Shown here: positions 1 to 5,124 of the stretch, one piece after another | How positions within the stretch are numbered: position 1 is the stretch's first letter | How the letters are laid out: each line of letters starts with the position of its first letter | Origin: CAYSTL01 sp964516805 | GTDB taxonomy: Archaea > Thermoplasmatota > Thermoplasmata > Halarchaeoplasmatales > Halarchaeoplasmataceae | NCBI GenBank assembly: GCA_964516805.1 | Contig: CAZEXI010000090.1 | Span: 1-5,257, forward strand | Reading direction: 5' to 3' | DNA length: 5,257 nucleotides | Notes under the pieces: model-generated | Databases searched by the model: none | What the model saw: only the letters and a program-made list of their open reading frames with translations | Told to the model about the DNA's origin: nothing | Translations under genes and position numbers: made by a program

Positions 1-458
1 AGTGCTAACTGGATCGTAGAACAGTTTGGGTTCGCTATGATGAAACCTTTATGATTTTCATTATTGACTTTGAGTTCCTTTTTTATCAAATTGATGTGAT
101 TGGGGTTTACCTCAGGTATAACCAAAGGAACATCATCATCCATCCTATGAGAACTCGCATTGGTTAAAACGATAAATCCTCTTTTCACTAAAGATTGTTC
201 TAATCCTCCAGCTAATGAAGATGGTAGAGCAGAAAATATAATGTCACAGTCTAAATCATCTTCTATGTCTTTTACTTTCTTATTTTTTACATCATGTGGT
301 AATCTGATTGCAAGTTTTTTAGTTGCATCTTTATATTCTTTTCCAGCTGAATCTGGACTTGCAACTAATTCGGATATTTCAAAAAATGGATGTTTTTGTA
401 ATAATTGTACAAATCGCTGTCCTACTAAACCAGTAGCTCCTATAATTCCAACTTTCAT
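1..458 (-). CDS. asd: Aspartate-semialdehyde dehydrogenase, archaeal/fungal type (N-terminal part, cut by window edge)
   Basis: The enzyme reduces aspartyl-4-phosphate with NADPH to aspartate semialdehyde, the branch point to Lys, Thr and Met; it is cytosolic. The visible 152 residues begin MKVGIIGATGLVGQRF, a Rossmann dinucleotide-binding loop with GATGLVG at about residues 7-13. A SALPSS segment follows, then NASSHRMDDDVPLVIPEVN, characteristic of the archaeal/fungal Asd family. Next comes ANPNCSTIQLA, whose Cys146 is the expected catalytic nucleophile. Family members are about 350 residues, so over half the gene lies beyond the left edge. The ATG overlaps the stop of the upstream aspartate kinase gene as ATGA and has a strong Shine-Dalgarno, which fixes the start. 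The two genes are therefore almost certainly co-transcribed and translationally coupled. Nothing looks broken in the visible part. Confidence 0.95.
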   Translation of the reverse strand, partial: MKVGIIGATGLVGQRFVQLLQKHPFFEISELVASPDSAGKEYKDATKKLAIRLPHDVKNKKVKDIEDDLDCDIIFSALPSSLAGGLEQSLVKRGFIVLTNASSHRMDDDVPLVIPEVNPNHINLIKKELKVNNENHKGFIIANPNCSTIQLA

Positions 459-1705
459 TTTATCACCTTTAAAATATTTTTTAATTTTTCTACATCTTGT
501 TCTTTTACGATCATATATAGCTCGTTTGAATCTAATTTAGAATTTACAATGGTTATAGAATTCTTACATAGAGCTTGATGAATCTTGTAAAAAACATCTG
601 AAAAATCGGGGCGATAATTTGATTTTATTTCTATAAGAGATATATCTTTTACAAGTCCTATTGCAACATCCTCATCATTTTCTTTGATTAACTCATGAAG
701 ATGATTTACAATTTCTTTAACTTTATTTTTATCTATACACATTGAATAACTTGTATTGGACCTGAAACTATAAACAGGTTCTTTATATTCATTTGAAACT
801 ACCTCTCTATATTTGTCAAATTTATTGATGTTAGAATTTGATACTAAAGAAACTAAAACTTTAGAGTCATGTATATTCGCTTCTGTGATTATATTTATAC
901 TTCCGGTTATTTTTGTTCCGTCTTCAAGAAAATTTTGGTTATCATAATTTACTATCCTTATGTCAGTAACCTTTCTTTTATACCTGAGAGCATCTGGATT
1001 TATTACTTCTCCACCATTCGAACCTAATTCAACCGCTCTATGAACGTTTATTTTTTCTATTATTTTATCTGATTTACTGATATTTGGATCACATTTCAGA
1101 ATACCAGGAACATCTTTGAGAAGGACAACTTCACTAGCCTCAATTAACGAACCAACTAGTACCGCTGTTGTATCTGATCCACCTCTTCCTAACGTAGTTA
1201 TTTCATCTTCTTTTGTTTTGCCAACAAAACCAGGTATTATTGGGATTTTATTTTCTTCTATTGATGATATTAATATGTTCTGTAACTTAACTTTAGTTTC
1301 TTTTATGTCTACTTTTACTGTGTTTTCTTCTTTTAATGTGACAATAGGAAAATCATCTTTATTAATATCGATAATCTTTGATTTGTAGTTTTTATGAGTT
1401 AGTATTTTATCAATTATCCTTGTACTGAGTAATTCACCCTCGGAAAGAATTGAATCCGTCAAATTAGAGTCTTTTGATAAGTTTCGATTTATTATATCAA
1501 GAAGATTATCTGTAAGACCTTTTAGGGCAGATAAAACTAATACAGGATTATATCCCCTCTCTAAACATTTCTCTACTTTATTTATAGACTTTTTTAAAGA
1601 AGTGCCATCTTTTAGGCAAGAACCACCTATTTTTATCACTATAATATTACTATCTGTTGAATGTCCCCGAGAGGGACATAAATCGATCCCCCCTTTCAGT
1701 TTCAT
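455..1705 (-). CDS. lysC: Aspartate kinase, divergent, with C-terminal ACT-like region
   Basis: The enzyme phosphorylates aspartate with ATP, the first step of the Lys/Thr/Met pathway, and feeds the asd gene directly downstream. In the 416-residue reading, the amino-acid-kinase fold starts with KIGGS (25-29). It continues with VLSALKGLTD (57-66), SEGELLST (88-95), PGFVG (158-162), the aspartokinase signature TTLGRGGSD (170-178) and LLKDVPGI (195-202). Residues of about 280-416 are poorly conserved but have the size and position of a pair of ACT domains, the usual site of feedback inhibition. The segment aligning with the usual FGAKVLHP reads NGGEVINP (about 230-237), so this is a divergent family member. 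The start is doubtful: residues 1-22 look unlike a kinase N-terminus. GTG at 1639 would give a start close to KIGGS, while an out-of-frame ATG at 1679 has the best SD-like sequence. The stop overlaps the asd start. Confidence 0.9.
   Translation of the reverse strand: MKLKGGIDLCPSRGHSTDSNIIVIKIGGSCLKDGTSLKKSINKVEKCLERGYNPVLVLSALKGLTDNLLDIINRNLSKDSNLTDSILSEGELLSTRIIDKILTHKNYKSKIIDINKDDFPIVTLKEENTVKVDIKETKVKLQNILISSIEENKIPIIPGFVGKTKEDEITTLGRGGSDTTAVLVGSLIEASEVVLLKDVPGILKCDPNISKSDKIIEKINVHRAVELGSNGGEVINPDALRYKRKVTDIRIVNYDNQNFLEDGTKITGSINIITEANIHDSKVLVSLVSNSNINKFDKYREVVSNEYKEPVYSFRSNTSYSMCIDKNKVKEIVNHLHELIKENDEDVAIGLVKDISLIEIKSNYRPDFSDVFYKIHQALCKNSITIVNSKLDSNELYMIVKEQDVEKLKNILKVIK
462..470 (-). 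promoter_or_regulatory. Strong Shine-Dalgarno of asd
   Basis: Read on the minus strand this is AAAGGTGAT, 3 nt before the asd ATG. It is an almost full match to the archaeal anti-SD (the complement of GGAGGTGAT). It lies inside the last codons of the aspartate kinase gene, so re-initiation on asd can follow termination of the upstream gene. Confidence 0.8.
1650..1679 (-). other. Candidate nine-codon leader ORF (or frameshifted kinase start)
   Basis: An ATG at 1679 opens a nine-residue reading, MSLSGTFNR, ending at a TAG 11 nt before the possible GTG start of the kinase. It is preceded at 8 nt by AAAGGGGGGATC (G-run at 1688-1693), a better SD-like sequence than any other kinase start has. The peptide is not rich in Lys, Thr or Met, so classical attenuation is not suggested. 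It may instead be the true kinase start with a one-base sequence error nearby, or simply chance. Confidence 0.25.
1661..1679 (-). repeat. Perfect 7-bp hairpin at the start of the aspartate kinase gene
   Basis: ATGTCCC and GGGACAT are perfect inverted repeats separated by a 5-nt loop. The stem is GC-rich in an AT-rich setting, so an RNA hairpin here should be stable. It lies within codons 9-15 of the longest kinase reading and begins exactly at an out-of-frame ATG (1679). It could be a translation-control hairpin, a regulator-binding site in DNA, or chance; no T-run follows, so it does not look like an intrinsic terminator. Confidence 0.55.
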
Positions 1706-1785
1706 AACTCATTATACCATTGGCGAATTCGTTTTCCGATGTTATCGTAGTGGTCATGTTTATCTGATCTTGTAAAAACAAACTA

Positions 1786-1798
1786 TTATTTAAATATT
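1786..1798 (-). promoter_or_regulatory. Possible TATA box of the lysC-asd operon
   Basis: On the minus strand the stretch reads ATATTTAAATAAT, an archaeal TATA-like element. It would place transcription start near 1765 and leave a leader of about 60 nt before ATG 1705. A second candidate, TATAAT at 1711-1716, would start RNA near 1688 and exclude ATG 1705 as the start codon. The sequence alone does not decide between them. Confidence 0.3.
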
Positions 1799-1877
1799 TT
1801 TGTTATTATTATATTAAGGCAATTACAATAATACAGAACTGATTATTATTCGAATTATTGTTAAAAAATAGTAAAAA

Positions 1878-1904
1878 TTAACCTTTAAAACAGGAAAAGG
1901 TTAA
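1878..1904. promoter_or_regulatory. Candidate operator: inverted repeat at the HTH-CBS promoter
   Basis: TTAACCTTT (1878-1886) and AAAGGTTAA (1896-1904) form a perfect 9-bp inverted repeat with a 9-bp spacer, giving 18 bp between arm centres. The likely TATA box of the downstream gene (TTTAAAA, 1884-1890) overlaps the left arm and spacer. A dimeric regulator bound here would block TBP, the usual layout of archaeal autorepression. The HTH-CBS protein encoded just downstream is the obvious candidate ligand, but this is inference. Confidence 0.5.
1883..1890 (+). promoter_or_regulatory. Likely TATA box of the HTH-CBS gene
   Basis: CTTTAAAA lies about 70 bp before the ATG and would start RNA near 1912. 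This leaves a leader of about 44 nt that includes the GAGG ribosome-binding site. It is the best TATA-like element in a suitable position, but the region is AT-rich and alternatives exist. Confidence 0.4.
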
Positions 1905-1907
1905 TAC

Positions 1908-1921
1908 CTGTAATCTGTAAT
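1908..1921 (+). repeat. Tandem heptamer CTGTAAT x2
   Basis: Two exact copies of CTGTAAT abut one another just after the inverted repeat, near the predicted transcription start of the HTH-CBS gene. This may be a chance duplication or part of a regulator-binding site. Confidence 0.4.
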
Positions 1922-1946
1922 CAAACCAACCAATAAAATAAAAAAA

Positions 1947-1950
1947 GAGG
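1947..1950 (+). promoter_or_regulatory. Ribosome-binding site of the HTH-CBS gene
   Basis: GAGG sits 5 nt before ATG 1956 and 11 nt before the next in-frame ATG (1962). The spacing favours the upstream ATG. Confidence 0.5.
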
Positions 1951-1955
1951 ATATT

Positions 1956-2486
1956 ATGCTGATGGATTTTGATACATTAGTTAAAGAGATAAAAGGTAGA
2001 AGAAAAGAGTTAGGCTGGTCTCAAAAAAAATTGGCAAAGAAGGCAGGCGTTTCACAATCTCTGATAGCTAAATTAGAAAGGAAAGAGAACGTACCTAATT
2101 ACGAGGCTATCAAAAAAATTTATGATATATTACAAGAGAATAGAAAAAATGAATATGCAGAAGATTTTGCAAATGATGAAATAATATACGTTGAGGTGGA
2201 CGATAAAGTTGGTAAAGCTGTAAAATTAATGTTGGAAAATGATTATTCTCAAATACCTGTAAAAGACGGAGATGAATATATCGGAATGGTGTTGAGCAGG
2301 GACGTAGTGGGTGAAGATAAGGATAAAAACGTTGAAAAAATCATGAAGAATTCTTTTCCAATATTACCTGCTAAGAGCCCCAAATCAGTTGTAGTTGAAC
2401 TTTTGAAAGAGAAGAAGTACAATGCTGTTATGATAAAGGATGAGAATAGTAATTGGAAGATAGTCACCCCAGCAGACCTACTATGA
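1956..2486 (+). CDS. HTH (XRE-type) transcriptional regulator with two CBS domains
   Basis: This is a predicted DNA-binding regulator of 176 residues. Residues 8-60 form a Cro/C1-type helix-turn-helix: LGWSQKKLAKKAGVSQSLIAKLERKENVPN shows the usual scaffold helix, turn and recognition helix. Residues 75-125 form a first CBS motif (VDDKVGKAVKLMLENDYSQIPV...GMVLSRDVV), and about 126-176 a second (VEKIMKNSFPIL...KIVTPADLL). A CBS pair normally binds an adenosyl ligand such as AMP, ATP or SAM. This architecture is a known archaeal family, common in methanogens; its targets are mostly unknown. The gene diverges from lysC-asd and converges on cysK, and an inverted repeat covers its own promoter. 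Autoregulation, and perhaps control of the flanking amino-acid genes, is plausible. ATG 1956 is chosen by SD spacing; ATG 1962 would remove two residues. Confidence 0.9.
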   Translation: MLMDFDTLVKEIKGRRKELGWSQKKLAKKAGVSQSLIAKLERKENVPNYEAIKKIYDILQENRKNEYAEDFANDEIIYVEVDDKVGKAVKLMLENDYSQIPVKDGDEYIGMVLSRDVVGEDKDKNVEKIMKNSFPILPAKSPKSVVVELLKEKKYNAVMIKDENSNWKIVTPADLL

Positions 2487-2490
2487 AATA

Positions 2491-3423
2491 TTAATCATAG
2501 TTCTCAAACAATTCTGTAGATATATACCTCTCACCTGTATCTGGTAAAATAATTATTATATTTTTATCTTTAAACTCCTTCCTTTTAGCTACTTTGATAC
2601 CTGCAGAAATCGCAGCTCCTGAAGATATACCTGCTAATATACCTTCTTTCTGGGCCAGTTCTTTGCTTCTTCTTAAAGCATCTTCATCATTGATTTTGAT
2701 TATTTCATCTAAAATATCTATGTTTAAAATCTCTGGTACAAACCCTGCTCCAATTCCTTGAATCTTATGTAAGCCCGTTTCACCTTCACTTAAAACAGGT
2801 GATTTAGAGGGTTCAATTCCGATAACGGTGATTTTCTCATCCTTTTCTTTCAATTTTTCACCAATTCCTGTGATGGTTCCTCCAGGTCCTATACCTGCTA
2901 TAACAAAATCTATATTCCCTTCTGTATCTTTCCATATCTCCTCAGCAGTCTTATTTCTGTGTACTTTTGGATTGGATGGGTTAGTGAATTGTTTCATCAT
3001 GATATAATTATCATTCTCCTTAACTAATTCTTCAGCCTTTCTAATAGCACCATACATCCCATCTTTTTCATCAGTCAATATGAGCTCCGTTCCAAATATC
3101 CGGAGTATTTTTTTCCTTTCATCACTCAAATTTTCTGGCATAGATAAAATTAGATCATAACCTTTTATAGTGGATACGTATGAAAGTCCAATACCTGTGT
3201 TTCCACTTGTTGGTTCTACTATCGTTGTGTTATCTTTTAGTTCACCACTTTTTTCAGCATCCTCTATCATCTGATAAGCTATTCTATCTTTTATACTCCC
3301 TAATGGATTGAAAGATTCTAATTTTGCAATCAGGTTTCCATTAAGGTCTTCACCAATTTTATCCAGATATATCAAAGGAGTATCTCCAATCAGTTCACTT
3401 ATATCACTATATATTTTCTCCAT
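2491..3423 (-). CDS. cysK: Cysteine synthase (O-acetylserine sulfhydrylase)
   Basis: This PLP enzyme makes cysteine from O-acetylserine and sulfide. At 310 residues it is full length. NPLGSIKDR carries the Schiff-base lysine Lys45, and EPTSGNTGIGLS (70-81) is the substrate-binding loop. MPENLSDERKKILRIFGTEL follows. The PLP phosphate loop is GIGPGGTITG (177-186), and HKIQGIGAGF, ILAGISSGAA and PDTGERYISTELF complete the family signature. HKIQGIGAGF and the adjacent cysE gene favour the O-acetylserine-using CysK group over cystathionine beta-synthase. In the phosphate loop Pro180 stands where CysK normally has Thr. The ATG has a strong SD and lies 17 nt inside the end of cysE, indicating a coupled operon. 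Its stop is 4 nt from that of the convergent regulator, so any terminator must lie within the opposite gene. Confidence 0.96.
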   Translation of the reverse strand: MEKIYSDISELIGDTPLIYLDKIGEDLNGNLIAKLESFNPLGSIKDRIAYQMIEDAEKSGELKDNTTIVEPTSGNTGIGLSYVSTIKGYDLILSMPENLSDERKKILRIFGTELILTDEKDGMYGAIRKAEELVKENDNYIMMKQFTNPSNPKVHRNKTAEEIWKDTEGNIDFVIAGIGPGGTITGIGEKLKEKDEKITVIGIEPSKSPVLSEGETGLHKIQGIGAGFVPEILNIDILDEIIKINDEDALRRSKELAQKEGILAGISSGAAISAGIKVAKRKEFKDKNIIIILPDTGERYISTELFENYD

Positions 3424-4147
3424 TTTTTGAAACCTCCTGCTGAAGATTTTGATCTCTATCTAACTTTTGTACTACTTTTGAATTAGCAGTTACATCTTTC
3501 AATACTGTTACATTACTTCCTATTGTAGAATTTTTACCTATCGTTATTCTCCCTAAAACTGTAGAATGAGCATATATAGTGACATCATCTTCTATTATAG
3601 GGTGTCTATCAATGCCTTTCACCGGTTTTTTATCTTCATCTAATGAAAATGTTTTTGCACCTAGTTTAACACCTTGATAGAGCTTTACATTGTCTCCTAT
3701 TTTACATGTTTCTCCTATAACAACTCCGGTACCATGGCCTATAAAAAATTCCTCTCCTATATCAGCTCCAGGATGTATATCTATGCCTGTTTCAGAATGA
3801 GCTATCTCCGTTATTATTCTAGGTAAAAGAGGGACATTTTTTTCATATAATATGTGAGCCATCCTGTAATTTGTCAACGATTTTATCGCTGGATAAGATA
3901 ATATAACTTCATCTATACTTTTTGCTGCTGGGTCATATTCGTATAATGCTCTTACATCTTTAAGGAGCTTATCTCTTATCACATCGATTTTTTGTAACAG
4001 GTAACTTATTATCTCTTGAGCCTTTATTTCACAGATATCACAATGTTTCTTTTTATTATGATCACAATCAAAACATAGTGAAGTTGAAACTTGAGAACAC
4101 ATTATCTTAGAAAATTGATTTATATTTTCACTTAATTCTTCATTCAT
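3407..4147 (-). CDS. cysE: Serine O-acetyltransferase with cysteine-rich N-terminus
   Basis: The enzyme transfers acetyl from acetyl-CoA to serine, giving O-acetylserine for the CysK encoded next. Of 246 residues, about 1-110 are helical, including DPAAKSIDEVILSYPAIKSLTNYRMAHILY. A left-handed beta-helix of hexapeptide repeats runs from about 120 to 222. GIDIHPGADIG gives Asp123, GHGTGVVIGET gives His138, and IDRHPIIEDDV gives His182; these correspond to Asp143, His158 and His193 of E. coli CysE. The subtype (VPLLPRIITEIAHSETGIDIHPGA) resembles the EpsC/bacterial-like enzymes rather than E. coli CysE. Two features stand out. Cys25, Cys28, Cys36 and Cys39 form a CxxC-x7-CxxC pair preceded by Cys17, a possible metal or redox site. 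The chain ends in Ile246, as CysE proteins that dock into CysK do. The start overlaps the upstream small gene as ATGA, and the end overlaps cysK by 17 nt. Confidence 0.94.
   Translation of the reverse strand: MNEELSENINQFSKIMCSQVSTSLCFDCDHNKKKHCDICEIKAQEIISYLLQKIDVIRDKLLKDVRALYEYDPAAKSIDEVILSYPAIKSLTNYRMAHILYEKNVPLLPRIITEIAHSETGIDIHPGADIGEEFFIGHGTGVVIGETCKIGDNVKLYQGVKLGAKTFSLDEDKKPVKGIDRHPIIEDDVTIYAHSTVLGRITIGKNSTIGSNVTVLKDVTANSKVVQKLDRDQNLQQEVSKNGENI
3431..3437 (-). promoter_or_regulatory. Strong Shine-Dalgarno of cysK
   Basis: On the minus strand this is GGAGGTT, 7 nt before the cysK ATG. It lies within the final codons of cysE (Gln-Glu-Val), so this stretch encodes the CysE tail and also loads ribosomes onto cysK. 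Confidence 0.85.
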
Positions 4148-4356
4148 TTTTTCTTCATCTTTCCATTCCGAATAATATCCGAAAATAAAATTTGTCTAAA
4201 CAACGAAATGCCCTTTTTCATTTTTTTTAATGAAGGTTTTGGTATCTCATGGTGTTCTTCGTATCCTATCTCGCGATAGATATTTTTATTTAATTTTATT
4301 AAATTAATATTAGGATTAGGCAAATTTTTATTGTATTCATTTTTCTTATCAGTCAT
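4144..4356 (-). CDS. Unrecognised small basic protein, first gene of the cysteine operon
   Basis: I do not recognise this 70-residue protein. It is rich in Lys and Asn, with an estimated net charge of about +10. It has no Cys, no membrane segment and no signal peptide. The first half is Asn-rich and probably disordered (NKNLPNPNINLIKLNKN). The second half, EIPKPSLKKMKKGISLFRQILFSDIIRNGKMKKK in outline, could form an amphipathic helix between two Lys clusters. Support for a real gene: its stop overlaps the cysE ATG as ATGA, cysE lacks a strong SD of its own, and TATA-like elements stand just upstream of this ORF rather than upstream of cysE. Against: no family match, no SD, and an AT-rich composition that makes chance lysine-rich ORFs likely. 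It may be a small regulator or merely a translated leader that couples ribosomes to cysE. Confidence 0.55.
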   Translation of the reverse strand: MTDKKNEYNKNLPNPNINLIKLNKNIYREIGYEEHHEIPKPSLKKMKKGISLFRQILFSDIIRNGKMKKK

Positions 4357-4380
4357 AGCTTTTTTGTGAATATATGTATG

Positions 4381-4410
4381 TTATAAAACTTTAATGTATT
4401 TATTTATACA
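4381..4410 (-). promoter_or_regulatory. Promoter region of the cysteine operon
   Basis: Two TATA-like elements lie on the minus strand. TGTATAAATA (4401-4410) would give a leader of about 20 nt. TTTTATAA (4381-4388) is centred about 28 nt before ATG 4356 and would give an essentially leaderless mRNA. The lack of an SD before ATG 4356 fits the leaderless option. Confidence 0.45.
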
Positions 4411-4459
4411 AAATTATACTTTTATTAGATGATAAATAGATGAAGTACTAATAAAGGGT

Positions 4460-4500
4460 GTTTAATTATAATTAATATTACATCTAAATTTTAATTAAAC
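4460..4500. repeat. AT-only inverted repeat after the HTH-ACT gene
   Basis: GTTTAATTA (4460-4468) and TAATTAAAC (4492-4500) are perfect 9-bp inverted repeats with a 23-nt loop, beginning directly after the stop codon of the HTH-ACT gene. It may help end that transcript or be a protein site upstream of the cysteine operon promoter. The stem is weak and no long T-run follows, so a terminator call is not secure. Confidence 0.35.
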
Positions 4501-4998
4501 CTAATAAAGAACAACTCTTTCTACACCTTCAACCTCTCGGATCTCTTCGAGAGTTTCCATAGGTATTGTATCTTCAGTTATGACCATCAATTTTGGTTCC
4601 TCAGTGAACTCAGGATCTTCAGTGATACATTGTCTAACACTTACGCCGTGTTTAGCGATTATTGAGGTAACTCCAGCTAAAATACCGATACCATGAGGAT
4701 CAGTAGGAACTATCTCTATCATACCTGCATCTATCTCTTTTACAACCTCTCCGTAGAATGCACTGGATTTAAGATTCTTGTATATCTTTTTAAGGTCCTC
4801 ATGTTCTTCTATGGTTTCAATAGTAGAATTAACCGTTCTTCTGTCAACATCCAGAACTCTCGATATTCTTAACGGTGACATCTGTATACCATTACAGTAG
4901 ATTTCTCCATCTTTTACACTCAATCCGGTTTCCAACAAAAATTTAGCTATCTTTTTCTGAGAACTGTACTGGCTGAAGTATTCTTTGATTTGAAGCAT
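4501..4998 (-). CDS. Predicted amino-acid-metabolism regulator with HTH-like and ACT domains
   Basis: This 165-residue protein matches in layout the archaeal 'regulator of amino acid metabolism, contains ACT domain' family (COG2150 type). Residues of about 14-65 resemble a winged or simple HTH (KKIAKFLLETGLSV...MSPLRISRVLDVDRRTVNSTIETI). Residues 92-165 form an ACT domain: MIEIVPTDPHGIGILAGVTSIIAKHGVSVRQC, with the Gly-rich ligand loop at DPHGIGIL, then a beta strand (KLMVITED) and a final EGVERVVLY strand. ACT domains usually bind amino acids at dimer interfaces, so the protein likely senses an amino acid and acts on transcription. The ligand and targets are not shown by the sequence. Nearby aspartate-pathway and cysteine genes fit the theme. 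A TATA-like element about 26 nt before the ATG, with no SD, suggests a leaderless mRNA. Confidence 0.85.
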   Translation of the reverse strand: MLQIKEYFSQYSSQKKIAKFLLETGLSVKDGEIYCNGIQMSPLRISRVLDVDRRTVNSTIETIEEHEDLKKIYKNLKSSAFYGEVVKEIDAGMIEIVPTDPHGIGILAGVTSIIAKHGVSVRQCITEDPEFTEEPKLMVITEDTIPMETLEEIREVEGVERVVLY

Positions 4999-5019
4999 AA
5001 TCGATAATTAATCTATTAA

Positions 5020-5027
5020 GTATAAAA
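5020..5027 (-). promoter_or_regulatory. TATA box of the HTH-ACT gene (probably leaderless)
   Basis: On the minus strand TTTTATAC is centred about 26 nt before ATG 4998, the normal TATA-to-start distance in archaea. Transcription would begin at or next to the start codon, which fits the absence of an SD. Confidence 0.55.
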
Positions 5028-5124
5028 TTTTTTAGAGAACAGAAGTTTATTTTGTTAAAATAAAGGAAAAATTTGCTTTCTCATCCGGAAAATTTATTTT
5101 ATACCTCTGTATGCACGGATTACA

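Larger units (their letters stand above)
1706..1955. other. Divergent intergenic region between lysC and the HTH-CBS gene
   Basis: This 250-bp AT-rich spacer must hold the promoters of both divergent transcripts. Visible contents are a TATA-like element for each direction, a perfect 9-bp inverted repeat at 1878-1904, a tandem heptamer at 1908-1921, and a weaker inverted repeat of ACAATAAT (1825-1832) with ATTATTGT (1854-1861). I see no open reading frame or RNA gene in it. Confidence 0.7.

Noticed and set aside
160..540. Open frame of 126 codons on the plus strand
   Set aside because: It lies antisense to the clear asd start and lysC end, has no recognisable product and is explained as a shadow of those genes.
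1116..1388. Open frame of 90 codons on the plus strand
   Set aside because: It is antisense to the catalytic core of aspartate kinase, including the TTLGRGGSD motif, and its protein shows no domain.
1661..1679. Hairpin read as an intrinsic terminator
   Set aside because: No T-run follows on either strand and it lies at a gene start, so termination is not supported.
1711..1716. TATAAT as a bacterial -10 box before lysC
   Set aside because: There is no convincing -35 partner and the rest of the window is archaeal in its signals; at most it is an archaeal TATA-like element.
1724..1731. 8-bp palindrome CGAATTCG in the intergenic region
   Set aside because: A short isolated palindrome without further copies in a visible arrangement; it may be chance.
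2249..2467. Open frame of 72 codons on the minus strand
   Set aside because: It is antisense to the CBS domains of the regulator gene and has a hydrophobic low-complexity product typical of a shadow frame.
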